NCBI GenBank assembly: GCA_009777635.1 | Contig: WRLK01000021.1 | Span: 1 to 48,995 of the forward strand | Direction of reading: 5' to 3' | Source: Oscillospiraceae bacterium | GTDB taxonomy: Bacteria; Bacillota; Clostridia; Oscillospirales; Ruminococcaceae | Length of the DNA: 48,995 nt | Shown: piece after piece, positions 24,560 to 32,570 of the stretch | How the letters are laid out: each line of letters starts with the position of its first letter | How positions within the stretch are numbered: position 1 is the stretch's first letter | Program-made: the position numbers and the translations under genes | The notes under the pieces: generated by a model | What the model was told of the DNA's origin: nothing | Databases searched by the model: none | The model's input: only the letters and a program-made list of their open reading frames with translations

Positions 24560-25015
24560 TTACCTTCCTCGTTGTTCAGGGTGCACGCCGCCCTTTTTTA
24601 AAGCCTCGTCAACGTCGCTGCAAATAAACTTGTACATATCGACCGACATAGAAAGGTACCTTTGGATGTCCTCTTTCCCGATATCAAGCGGGATATCGGC
24701 GGGGTACCGCGTTTCTATGTAGCACCGGTTTAAAAACGCGCTTTCGTCAAGCCATTTTGCAAAATGCTTGTCGTAGCGCATGGCGCGCTTTATGAGCCAC
24801 GAAAGGTTATGCCCATCGACTAAAATGTCGCTTTTCAGCAGGATATATGCTTTTAGCGCCTTTTCGATTGCCTGCTGGCAATGAAAGGCCGCGGCGCCGT
24901 AGCATTCGGCCTCTCCGCTTAAAACGGTCGCGCAAATCATATCATCGGACGCCATTTGAAGCCAGTCGTAAAACCGTTTCGAATCGGTGTCGCTGTGGAA
25001 GTTGCGCCTACTCAT
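24560..25015 (-). CDS. HEPN-domain protein
   Basis: A 151-residue helical HEPN protein: WLQMASDDMICATVL and CYGAAAFHCQQAIEKALKAY are typical of the family that pairs with minimal nucleotidyltransferases. I chose the ATG at 25015, which overlaps the upstream gene's stop by 8 bases (ATGAGTAG); the longer frame reads through that gene in another frame. HEPN proteins in such pairs are often RNase toxins with an RX4-6H motif; the only candidate here (RAMRYDKH) is not where that motif normally sits, so RNase activity is doubtful. Confidence 0.85.
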   Translation of the reverse strand: MSRRNFHSDTDSKRFYDWLQMASDDMICATVLSGEAECYGAAAFHCQQAIEKALKAYILLKSDILVDGHNLSWLIKRAMRYDKHFAKWLDESAFLNRCYIETRYPADIPLDIGKEDIQRYLSMSVDMYKFICSDVDEALKKGGVHPEQRGR

Positions 25016-25322
25016 GCACAAGCGCTCCAGTCTCAAAAACCTTTTGCGCGAAGGAGCCCTTGCGTTTTGTAAGCTCGGACCATTCCTCCGGAGTGTAAAG
25101 CACGATGTCGTACGGAACTTCACAGTCTATACTGCGGTATATTTCGCGCTGGATTTCGTCGCGGTCCTCGCATTCTATAATCACGCATAGCTTAAAGCCT
25201 GCCGTTTTGCCCTTAGACCCGAGTTTGTTGCTAAATAAGTAGATTTTATCGGGCTTAAAAGCTTTGGTTATATTCAGCACAACGTCTGTGATTTCCTGCG
25301 GAAGCCGCTTGTTTTCCGTCAT
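25008..25322 (-). CDS. Minimal nucleotidyltransferase-like protein with degenerate active site
   Basis: A 104-residue partner of the HEPN gene with a nucleotidyltransferase-like fold pattern: IYLFSNKLGSKGKTAGFKLC aligns with the canonical GS...DxD core, but the GS is replaced by SN and both metal-binding Asp positions by Gly and Lys. In HEPN/MNT pairs the nucleotidyltransferase AMPylates the toxin; this one looks catalytically dead and may act only by binding. AAAAAGGGGGGAAG precedes the ATG. Confidence 0.7.
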   Translation of the reverse strand: MTENKRLPQEITDVVLNITKAFKPDKIYLFSNKLGSKGKTAGFKLCVIIECEDRDEIQREIYRSIDCEVPYDIVLYTPEEWSELTKRKGSFAQKVFETGALVHE

Positions 25323-25652
25323 GTGCTTCCCCCCTTTTTAAAGGATGATAAAGATGCGTTCTATAGTATTATACCCTTGATATACAATGTGCAACGCGCC
25401 TCATAAGCTGTGAATTTTTCCCATTTGCTTCGTTATCGTCCTCATAGGGCGTCAGCCCAATTTCGTCCTCTGCCTTGCAAAAGAAAAAAATTCACGCTTT
25501 GAGGTCGTAGAGTTTTGCCCTGCTATTTTTATGTCAGAGCAAGGCAAAAAACGCAGTAATACTGACGTATTGCGAGTATTTTTAACGCCGCTATGGCACA
25601 AAAATAGGGGGCAAAACCGCGTTGTACATTGTATATCAAGGGTACCATTATT
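25323..25652. other. Intergenic stretch occupied by the MITE-like element
   Basis: 330 bases between the HEPN/nucleotidyltransferase operon and the HD-GYP gene, almost entirely filled by the inverted-repeat element at 25372-25644. No gene seen. Confidence 0.6.
25372..25644. mobile_element. MITE-like element with 27-bp terminal inverted repeats (copy B)
   Basis: 273 bases bounded by TACCCTTGATATACAATG and its inverted partner ending CATTGTATATCAAGGGTA; over 27 bases the arms differ at one position. The ends begin and end with TA, as in Tc1/IS630-type elements, whose target is TA. Inside are two nested inverted repeats (CCTCATAAGC...GCTTTGAGG and GTTTTGCCC...GGGCAAAAC), so each half folds into a long hairpin. 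There is no coding capacity. Shortened relatives are at 6163-6223 and 29168-29216. Confidence 0.75.
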
Positions 25653-26726
25653 TTATATATCTATGATACCGGCTATGATTCTTTCATCCTCTTCGCCGTC
25701 TTGCAAATCAATGGTAATGGATAAATCGCCGAGCTTTCTAAGACGCGGCGTCGCCGTATCGCCGGGGGAGTTGCCCGCTGTGATGCACCTTGTGCCGTCA
25801 TCAAGCTCAACGCATGTGCCGGATGGGTACAGCGACACTAAGCCGCTGAAAACCTCAAAGACGTCCGGGTCGAATAACAGCCCCGCGTTTTCGTCCATGT
25901 AATTCATGGAGAAGGACGGGCTGCTCTGGCTTCTAAACGGCCGCTTCGAAGTCAAAGCGTCATAAACCTCGGCAATGGCGATTATCCTGCCGTAAAGCGA
26001 AATCCCGTCTCTTTTCAGCTTGCCGGGATATCCTGTGCCGTTATAACGCTCATGGTGCTGAAGCGCCCCCATACACGCTTCAATCGAAATATCAAAATTT
26101 TCTCGCAAATACTCAAAGCCTATCTGCGAGTGTGATTTTATGATTTCAAACTCCTCTTTCGTGAGCTTGCCGCGCTTGTTGAGAATAGATTTCGGGATAA
26201 AAATATTGCCCACGTCATGCAAAAGGGACGCCGTTCCAAGCTCATAAAGCTGTACGCGTCCAAGACCGGATTCAATGCCGATGAGAATCGACAAAACCGC
26301 CACGTTGACGGCATGGTAATATTTATAATAATCAAAGGATTTTAAATCTATTACGTCTACTATGCGGTTTTGGTTTTTCAGCAAGGCGTCGATGATTGGC
26401 ATAATAATATCCATCTGCTTATCGCGCGTATCCTTCGCGGGCGCACCTCCGCCCTTTTTCGCGCGCAGCTCGGCTTCCGCAAAAAAGTCTCTCGTTGCAC
26501 GAACCGCGTTTATACGCATATCATGCGGGATGATATCATCGGGCTCAATCCCCTTTGAAAGCGCGTCGTCAACATACACGCCGGCATAGCCCAGCTCGTC
26601 CAAAACTTCCAGGTCCTGCGCGCTAAGAACTTCGCCCGCGTCTTTTAAAACCTCGAACGCAAGCCCGTAAAAAGGAATCCCTAAAGCCATGCCCTCTTTT
26701 AAATGTTCCGTTTTTATGTATCGCAA
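25653..26726 (-). CDS. HD-GYP domain protein (probable c-di-GMP phosphodiesterase)
   Basis: About 357 residues. The C-terminal HD-GYP domain has His at YYHAVNVAV, the HD pair in LLHDVGNIFIP (172-173 counting from 26732), HHERYNGTGYPG with the GYP triad, and the IAEVYDALTSKRPFR helix. The N-terminal 130 residues are a DUF3391-like region. There is no receiver domain. The start is TTG: the one at 26726 is 8 bases from a G6 ribosome-binding site, while the TTG at 26732 is only 2 bases away. It would hydrolyse c-di-GMP and so influence motility or surface attachment. Confidence 0.9.
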   Translation of the reverse strand: MRYIKTEHLKEGMALGIPFYGLAFEVLKDAGEVLSAQDLEVLDELGYAGVYVDDALSKGIEPDDIIPHDMRINAVRATRDFFAEAELRAKKGGGAPAKDTRDKQMDIIMPIIDALLKNQNRIVDVIDLKSFDYYKYYHAVNVAVLSILIGIESGLGRVQLYELGTASLLHDVGNIFIPKSILNKRGKLTKEEFEIIKSHSQIGFEYLRENFDISIEACMGALQHHERYNGTGYPGKLKRDGISLYGRIIAIAEVYDALTSKRPFRSQSSPSFSMNYMDENAGLLFDPDVFEVFSGLVSLYPSGTCVELDDGTRCITAGNSPGDTATPRLRKLGDLSITIDLQDGEEDERIIAGIIDI

Positions 26727-26875
26727 AGCCAAATCCCCCCATCATTAAAGCATAATCATAGTATATAAGTATACAGGATTTAAAAACGTTTTGCAATCAG
26801 CAAGACAAAAAGAATGCGGGCGCACAGCTTAAATATAAGCAATGCGCCCAAAAAAAGAAATAAATAAGGGGTAAT

Positions 26876-27388
26876 TTAAGCGGCGTGGCTTGAAACACAA
26901 AAAAGCTCGAATCTAAAGCTTAAGTCCACGGCTTCGTAATAATTTAAGATTACCGACGAAAATGCGTCGCTGTCTTCCAGCGCGTCCACGAAAACATTTA
27001 ATTCGGATTCTTTCTCAGCGTCGCCTGTAATGCGCAAATCGCGGCCGGAATACGCAAAGCTTTCTATCGTGATTTCTTCCGGCAGGCTCTGAAGAATCGC
27101 CATAAACGTAGAAGCCTCGTTTAATGGGATAAACTCAAAATTGATGTACGCCGCGGCAAGCGATCCTGCGAACTTTATGACAAGCAATACGCCCTGCGCG
27201 TTGTTTTCCAAAAGCTCCGGGAAATCGACGGGCTCCTGCCGCACGAGCATGGAGACGGCCTTGCTTTGCCGGTAAAACCGGGAATTTACAAAAGCCTCGA
27301 CAAAAAAAACCGTCGTTAATATGATAATGGCGCACAAAACCGCCGCAGTGGACACGTCTTTTATTTTAATCATTTTCATGTTCATCAT
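26876..27388 (-). CDS. PilN-like membrane-anchored protein
   Basis: About 170 residues: one N-terminal membrane helix (VLCAIIILTTVFFVEAFV) and an extracytoplasmic domain ending in ESFAYSGRDLRITGDAEKES, then FVDALEDSDAFSSV, the pattern of PilN/fimbrial-assembly proteins. I place the start at the ATG cluster 27388-27373; the ribosome-binding site is weak (GGTGTGG), and longer frames run into rsmE. There are no other type IV pilus genes here, so it is an orphan, 57 bases downstream of rsmE. Confidence 0.6.
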   Translation of the reverse strand: MMNMKMIKIKDVSTAAVLCAIIILTTVFFVEAFVNSRFYRQSKAVSMLVRQEPVDFPELLENNAQGVLLVIKFAGSLAAAYINFEFIPLNEASTFMAILQSLPEEITIESFAYSGRDLRITGDAEKESELNVFVDALEDSDAFSSVILNYYEAVDLSFRFELFCVSSHAA

Positions 27389-27444
27389 ACCACACCGGTT
27401 TATCGAACTTTGTCGAATTTTGTCGCAAGGCTTAGAAGCTGTGG

Positions 27445-28167
27445 TCAGTACTCGCCGGCAGCGTATAAAATAGCGGAAATCGCGCAGACGGGAGCGGTTT
27501 CGCACCGCAATATCCTCTGGCCTAAACGCGCGGGATGAACGCCTTTCGCGGCGGAGTAAAGCGCCTCCTCCTGCGAGAAGCCGCCCTCGCTTCCGGTCAT
27601 GATGGAGATGCTGTCATATCCTTCGCCCAAGATTTCACGAAGCGGAGTCTTTGCGTTTTCAAAAAACAAAACCGCAAGCTTTGATTTTCGCATGCTTTCG
27701 ATTGCCGCCTCAAACCCGCACAGCGGCAATACCCGCGGGATAATCCCGCGCCCCGATTGCTTTGAAGCCTCAAGCGCAATCCTTTTAAGCCGCTCAATCT
27801 TTTTTTCGGCGTCACGCGAATCCCAGCGGGAAACGCACCGCGCGGTCAGTACGGGGGTTATTTCATAAACGCCAAGCTCTACCGCCTTTTGCACGATCTG
27901 CTCCAGCTTGTCGGATTTCGGCAGCGCCTGGTACAACGAGATTCTAACCGCGGGCTCGCCTTTGGACGGCTCCTTTTGAAGCACCGACGCGGTTACAAGC
28001 CCCGGTGAGATTTCGACGACCTTACACCTGTAATCGAAGCCGCTCAAATCGCAGGCCTCAAACACCTCGCCCACCCGCATGCGCAGCGAACGCGACATGT
28101 GCCTTGCGTCATCCCCGGTAATCCTTACGGTATTATCAGCAATATCGCTTGTGAAAAACCTCGGCAT
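27445..28167 (-). CDS. rsmE: 16S rRNA m3U1498 methyltransferase RsmE
   Basis: A 240-residue SPOUT-class methyltransferase that methylates U1498 of 16S rRNA using SAM. N-terminal PUA-like domain (MPRFF, DDARHMSRSLRMRVG), then the knotted domain with ALPKSDKLEQIVQKAVELG, ERLKRIALEASKQSGR, MTGSEGGFSQEE and LGQRILRCETAP, all family signatures. AAGGAGTGA precedes the ATG. Confidence 0.95.
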   Translation of the reverse strand: MPRFFTSDIADNTVRITGDDARHMSRSLRMRVGEVFEACDLSGFDYRCKVVEISPGLVTASVLQKEPSKGEPAVRISLYQALPKSDKLEQIVQKAVELGVYEITPVLTARCVSRWDSRDAEKKIERLKRIALEASKQSGRGIIPRVLPLCGFEAAIESMRKSKLAVLFFENAKTPLREILGEGYDSISIMTGSEGGFSQEEALYSAAKGVHPARLGQRILRCETAPVCAISAILYAAGEY

Positions 28168-28287
28168 CGCGTCACTCCTTCATGCTTTTATACAATGGAC
28201 CACGGCATATGAATCAAAACCGGGCGCGTGAGATTGACTTGGAATCAGGAAGAATCATGGGCGCGGCATGCGTTCGGCTTCAAGCTG

Positions 28288-29151
28288 CTACAGCGGCCTG
28301 TATCTTGCGGAAAGCCTCTTTTCCATGAGCCATCCAAGCGATTTTTCAAGCATGATGCCATGCCGCGTGTCGGCGCCGTAGCTGTAGGTAGTCTTTATCG
28401 CAAGCTCTAAAAAGCCGGAGGCTAAGTCAATCGCGATTGGCAAGCTCCCGCCGGTCAGAAGCGAGCCTGTGGCGACGGAGGCGAATATATCGCCGGTACC
28501 GGGGTACGTGACGGGCACATATTCGCAGTCAACGCGCCAGTAAGCTCCGCGCTCCCTGTCGTAGCCGATGTTCGCAAACGCGCCATCCGAGAGCCTGACG
28601 CTTGTCACGGCGACGAAGCGCGGGCCTTTTTCGCCAAGCCTTGCCAAAATGCTTCTGGCTTCGGTGACGGAAAGCGGCGCGTGGTCATAATCCTTGTTTA
28701 AAAGCATGCAAACTTCCGTTAAATTAGGCGTGATGACGTCCGCCTTTTCGACAAGCTCGACCATCCGCGCGCGGATTTCCTGCGTACATGTGCGGTACGG
28801 CTTGCCGTGATCGCCCATGACCGGGTCCACGACCAAAAACGCATCCGGGTATGCCGCGAAAAATTCAAGGCAGCGGTCGATCTGGCCGACGCTGCTCAAA
28901 AACCCGCTGTAAACGCAGTCGAACAGAAAGCCGAGGCTTTTGTAATGGGTGAGAGCCTGCTGCATATAGTCGGTCAAATCCCTAAGGACGACGTCGCCGA
29001 AGCCGCCCGTATGCGTGGACAATACAGCCGTCGGGACAGGACACGCCTGAACCCCCATTGCGGAAAGCACCGGCAGGATCACGGAAAGCGAGCACCGGCC
29101 CACGCCTGAAATATCATGGATTGCAGCGACGCTGGGTTGATTTTTGTTCAT
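28288..29151 (-). CDS. pdxY: Pyridoxine/pyridoxamine kinase (PdxY-type)
   Basis: A 287-residue ribokinase-fold kinase. AAIHDISGVGRCSL (N-terminal substrate region), DCVYSGFL, VVDPVMGDHGK and the catalytic YPGTGDIFAS with the GTGD Asp base are typical of PdxY/PdxK-like proteins, which phosphorylate B6 vitamers to the cofactor form. A second, diverged paralogue lies at 38310-39131 in an ECF-transporter operon; this one stands alone. A palindromic repeat (29168-29216) lies just upstream of its start. Confidence 0.9.
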   Translation of the reverse strand: MNKNQPSVAAIHDISGVGRCSLSVILPVLSAMGVQACPVPTAVLSTHTGGFGDVVLRDLTDYMQQALTHYKSLGFLFDCVYSGFLSSVGQIDRCLEFFAAYPDAFLVVDPVMGDHGKPYRTCTQEIRARMVELVEKADVITPNLTEVCMLLNKDYDHAPLSVTEARSILARLGEKGPRFVAVTSVRLSDGAFANIGYDRERGAYWRVDCEYVPVTYPGTGDIFASVATGSLLTGGSLPIAIDLASGFLELAIKTTYSYGADTRHGIMLEKSLGWLMEKRLSARYRPL

Positions 29152-29167
29152 GCCATTGTTCCTTCTT

Positions 29168-29216
29168 TACCCTTAGATATACAATGTATAACGTTGTACA
29201 TTATATATCAAGGATA
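29168..29216. repeat. Minimal palindromic copy of the MITE-like element (copy C)
   Basis: TACCCTTAGATATACAATG meets an inverted arm ending TATATATCAAGGATA with almost no interior, so only the two terminal repeats of the 25372-25644 element remain. It lies in the leader or promoter zone of the pyridoxine kinase gene and would form a long hairpin. Confidence 0.65.
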
Positions 29217-29310
29217 TTATATAAATATGATTACAAAAAAAACCAAGATTAATTATTAAAACTGCGGATAAAATATTTACACAGATATTTATAAGGGAGG
29301 TTACCACGCA

Positions 29311-29496
29311 ATGGCAAGAAGAACAAACGCCGCCATAACAACCGCCTGCATAGGCATGGCTGTGGGTGCGGCGGCATATATGGCATCAAGCGGCAAGGCC
29401 GGCAAAACAAGGACAAAAAAGCTTAAGAAATCAACAGGCAAGGCGCTTCGGCATGTCGGGGAGTTTATCGACAACGTCTCTTACATGGTGAAGTAA
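29311..29496 (+). CDS. Small basic protein of unknown function
   Basis: A 61-residue protein: a hydrophobic Ala/Gly-rich segment (about 7-26), a very basic stretch (GKTRTKKLKKSTGKALRHVG) and FIDNVSYMVK at the end. AAGGGAGGTTACC precedes the ATG, and a strong terminator follows, so it is a real single-gene unit. It resembles small clostridial proteins with YtxH-like layout (one membrane-proximal helix plus basic tail), but no function is assignable. Confidence 0.75.
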   Translation: MARRTNAAITTACIGMAVGAAAYMASSGKAGKTRTKKLKKSTGKALRHVGEFIDNVSYMVK

Positions 29497-29510
29497 CTCT
29501 TAAGAATTAT

Positions 29511-29539
29511 CGCCTGCGGCGAAAACCGCAGGCGTTTTG
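29511..29539. terminator. Terminator between convergent genes
   Basis: CGCCTGCGG and CCGCAGGCG with loop CGAAAA, followed by TTTT. Confidence 0.88.
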
Positions 29540-29548
29540 CATTTGTGC

Positions 29549-29965
29549 CTATATCCCGTGTTCGCTTAAATATTTCTTTGCGCTTTTTAACAGCTGCTTG
29601 TCGTTATAATAAGTCAAAAATTCATGTGCCGACGATAAATCAACCCATTTTATTTCGCTTACTTCCTCCACTTGAATGTTGGTGGTTTTATTCTCGGCGC
29701 AGCCCAAAAAGTAAACGACGTCTTTGCGGACGCCGGGCTTTGGCGAATAGGAGACCTTTTCCCTGAAATCCTCACAAATTGCTATCTTTATGCCGGTTTC
29801 TTCAAAAACCTCGCGCCAAGCGGTCTCTCGCTCCGTTTCGTTGTCCTCGACATGCCCTTTTGGAAACGACCAATGACCGCCAAGGCGATGCTTTAAAATA
29901 AGCAGCTCCGTCTTATAGCCGTCCTTGTAAAGCACAAGCGCGCCGCATGACTTTTCCTTTGTCAT
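29549..29965 (-). CDS. Nudix hydrolase (Ap4A hydrolase-like)
   Basis: A 138-residue Nudix enzyme. The full box GHVEDNETERETAWREVFEE plus TGI occupies residues 37-59 and fits GX5EX7REUXEEXGU. The opening SCGALVLYKD and the short length resemble bis(5'-nucleosyl)-tetraphosphatases that break down Ap4A. GGAGATGAGG lies upstream of the ATG. Substrate not proven. Confidence 0.92.
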   Translation of the reverse strand: MTKEKSCGALVLYKDGYKTELLILKHRLGGHWSFPKGHVEDNETERETAWREVFEETGIKIAICEDFREKVSYSPKPGVRKDVVYFLGCAENKTTNIQVEEVSEIKWVDLSSAHEFLTYYNDKQLLKSAKKYLSEHGI

Positions 29966-30019
29966 CGCCTCATCTCCTTTTGAGAGCTTTATGCCAACAG
30001 GCCCTAATATGTTATCATA

Positions 30020-30874
30020 TCATTTTTTCGCCGATAACTCAAGCATTTCAGCACTATTTCTTATTGTATGGAATAAATACTGCTGTCCGAGCCCCGCGAC
30101 GTCCTCGATCCCCGCCGGTATTCCGTCCGGATAAAAACGCTCCATAACCCGGTTTATCCAAACGTCGCGAGGAACGCACTCCGCGCGGCCAAAGCCGTAA
30201 AGCAAAGCGCACGCCGAAACCTTGGGCCCGACGCCGCTTATCGTCTGTAAATGTGCGTCTGCGTCTTGAAGCGTCATGCCGCCGATGCTTTCAAGCGAAA
30301 TTTCTTTTGACGCGATCTTTCTCGCGGCGTCAAGTACATACTTTGCCCGAAACCCGCTTTTTACCGGCGCCAAATCAAGCTCCGTCAGCTTCGCAAGCGT
30401 TTCGGGGCCCGGAAACGCAAAGCCGCCGTCTATTTTTTCGCCGAAGTTTTCACAAAGCCGCAAAACAAGACCGCGTATGCGCTTTATATGATTGTTCTGG
30501 CTTAAAATAAACGAGCAAAGCGCTTCCCACGGCTCCTGGTTTAAAACGCGCATTCCCGGCGTGTAAGAGATCGCGCGGCGCATCACATCGTCCTTTGACA
30601 GCTTCTCCTTTACCATACCGTAGTCGCGCCCGAAATCAAAATAGCGGTACCACACCTGATCAAATTCGTCTTGAGAGACGCCATAAAAAATAAGCGTCGT
30701 GCCGTCTTGCCGAAGCGTCCTTGCGTATTTCGATACAATCCCATGCCATGCGCCGTCTTTTAGCTTCTCCCACCTGAAGCATTGCCCCGACTGAAGTATA
30801 TCGTCAAGGCAGAAATTACCGGCGCCTGTTACGACAATATTTTCCCCGGATTGCTCGATTTTTATATAATCCAT
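30020..30874 (-). CDS. 8-oxoguanine DNA glycosylase/AP lyase (OGG1 type)
   Basis: A 284-residue HhH-GPD base-excision glycosylase that removes 8-oxoguanine. The OGG N-terminal domain (residues 1-115, with GNFCLDDILQSGQCFRW) precedes the helix-hairpin-helix TISGVGPKVSACALL with the catalytic Lys218, and VPRDVWI with the catalytic Asp237. This is the OGG1-like rather than the MutM type. It is adjacent to the Nudix gene in the same orientation, perhaps by chance. Confidence 0.93.
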   Translation of the reverse strand: MDYIKIEQSGENIVVTGAGNFCLDDILQSGQCFRWEKLKDGAWHGIVSKYARTLRQDGTTLIFYGVSQDEFDQVWYRYFDFGRDYGMVKEKLSKDDVMRRAISYTPGMRVLNQEPWEALCSFILSQNNHIKRIRGLVLRLCENFGEKIDGGFAFPGPETLAKLTELDLAPVKSGFRAKYVLDAARKIASKEISLESIGGMTLQDADAHLQTISGVGPKVSACALLYGFGRAECVPRDVWINRVMERFYPDGIPAGIEDVAGLGQQYLFHTIRNSAEMLELSAKK

Positions 30875-31280
30875 TATTTTTTACCCGCTTAAGTTTTTTG
30901 TAAAGGCAAATCAACTATTTGTTATTTTTTTGCCTTATACATTGATTATGAATAATATATTTTTAAAAAATTTTTATTCCACACGCCGGAAAGAGCGTTT
31001 TCCACACTTTCAACCGAGTTTTCAACGATTTTACCCTGTTTTTGCGTTTACGCCTCGTATAATATACAAATACGGGCTGAATATCTGCTAACGCTTCCTA
31101 TTTAAAAAAACTTTCCGATTTTTTAAAAATACAAAATATATACTTAAAATTGCTTGTCAACTACTACAATTTGTTATTGTATATTTATCCGTCAAGAATT
31201 TCCCATATTTTTCGGAACCGGAATATCACAATTCATATTTGCCTATAATTTAGGCGATTAAAAACATGGGGGAAGTTCAT
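30875..31280. other. AT-rich intergenic region
   Basis: About 400 very AT-rich bases between divergent genes. TATAAT-like hexamers occur near 31074 and 31244 without good -35 partners. One TTTTCCACA resembles a DnaA box but is isolated. No gene or stable RNA structure seen. Confidence 0.45.
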
Positions 31281-31544
31281 ATGGTAAAGGGAGTCAACAA
31301 AAACGTAATTGAAATCTGCGACACCGGCAACGATTACTTTGAGCGCGTTATATTATTTGTGCGTCCAGGCAACGCCGCCAATTGCGACAGCGACGCACTT
31401 CGCCTGCAAGCGGACCAGTTTTTGACAGGGCTTAAGGTCCGGTCGTGGTGGCGCCCCCGCAGGAAAACTTTTTTTGCTGCAATTCGGATGCTCTCTGCGG
31501 CTGCGCTGGGCGCCGCAGCCGCCTGCGCCCTGCTGATTTACTAA
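31281..31544 (+). CDS. Small protein with C-terminal membrane helix, unknown function
   Basis: An 87-residue protein beginning MVKGVNKNVIEICDTGNDYF, then FERVILFVRPGNAA, a basic linker (SWWRPRRK) and one hydrophobic C-terminal helix rich in Ala. I chose the ATG at 31281 because GGGGGAAG sits 5 bases upstream; the ATG at 31266 overlaps that site. Similar small tail-anchored proteins are frequent in Clostridia, with no known role. Confidence 0.7.
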   Translation: MVKGVNKNVIEICDTGNDYFERVILFVRPGNAANCDSDALRLQADQFLTGLKVRSWWRPRRKTFFAAIRMLSAAALGAAAACALLIY

Positions 31545-31571
31545 GGTCTGTTGACATAAAGCGAACAGACG

Positions 31572-32570
31572 CTAGTGCCTCATTTTCTTCAAAAACCTGA
31601 TATCCTTGCCGGTAAACTCAAGCGCGCGGCAGCCGCCCATAAGCCGCGACAGCATGCGCGGGGCATACTTTTGCTCAATCTCTAAGGGTTCAAGGTTTGT
31701 GCTGATAATGGTCGGCCGCGTTTCAACAAGCCGCGAGTTTACGATATTATACAGTATTGACGATGAAAACTGCGTGATAAACTCAGAGCCCAAATCGTCA
31801 AGCACAAGCAGGTCGCAGGAAAGCACGCTTTCCATATCGCGTGAATACTGCTCTTTCGCCTCCTGTGAATATGAAAATTTAAGCGTCTCAAGCTTGTCCG
31901 TAAGCTTTTGCACCGGGGTATACAAAACCCCGTAGCCAAGCCCTGTAACGACCCCCGCCACGGCAAGGGACATATGCGTTTTGCCAAGCCCCGTATGCCC
32001 CAGCATCAAAAGGCTTTCGGAAGTCTTTGTGAATCCCTGCGCGTATCTCTTGCAAAACGAATGGATACCGGCCATATGCGCGCGCGGGGACGCCCCGCCG
32101 TCCGCCGGAGTTTCCGGGTACATCTCCACGCTGAAGTTTTCAAAAGAGCAGTTCTTTAGCTGCGAAACCTCGCTTAGCTCGGCGTATGCCCTCTGCTTTA
32201 GGATTTCGCTAAAACACCTGCACATCTCAGACTCCCGCCAGCCGCTGCCGCCGCATATTTCGCATGCGGCCCGCTCCTTTAAATAATCCTCCGGGTAGCC
32301 GGACGATAAGAGCAGCGACGCTCTTTCTTTTTGCAGCGCAAGGCTCTTGTCGCGCAGTGCGCCGATTTCATTTTTGGCGTTTTGCGGCGACAATATCACT
32401 GTTTTTGTCACTTTTCTGGCGGTTTCCGCCATCTCCTCCTGGATTAGCGGGATACGCGGTATCTTTTTTGCAATCTCATCGTAACGCGCGGCGTTTCGCT
32501 CACGCGCCGCGTCACGGCGCCGCGCAAGCTCCTCCTGTGCGTATTTATACACCTGCTTCGTATAGCCCAT
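31572..32570 (-). CDS. dnaC: DnaC/DnaI-type helicase loader ATPase
   Basis: A 332-residue AAA+ protein: coiled-coil N-terminus, a Cys cluster (C103, C106, C117, C119) like the zinc site of DnaI, Walker A GHTGLGKTH (191-199) and Walker B LLVLDDLGSE. It would load the replicative helicase DnaB/DnaC at origins and restarting forks. Its ATG directly follows the stop of the DnaD-like gene, and the two form an operon; DnaD-DnaC pairs of this kind are common in Clostridia and phages. No phage genes are nearby. Confidence 0.9.
   Translation of the reverse strand: MGYTKQVYKYAQEELARRRDAARERNAARYDEIAKKIPRIPLIQEEMAETARKVTKTVILSPQNAKNEIGALRDKSLALQKERASLLLSSGYPEDYLKERAACEICGGSGWRESEMCRCFSEILKQRAYAELSEVSQLKNCSFENFSVEMYPETPADGGASPRAHMAGIHSFCKRYAQGFTKTSESLLMLGHTGLGKTHMSLAVAGVVTGLGYGVLYTPVQKLTDKLETLKFSYSQEAKEQYSRDMESVLSCDLLVLDDLGSEFITQFSSSILYNIVNSRLVETRPTIISTNLEPLEIEQKYAPRMLSRLMGGCRALEFTGKDIRFLKKMRH

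Noticed and set aside
30940-31030. Cluster of DnaA-box-like sequences near the dnaD-dnaC operon as a chromosomal origin
   Set aside because: Only one 9-mer is within one mismatch of TTATCCACA, and dnaA, dnaN and similar genes are absent.
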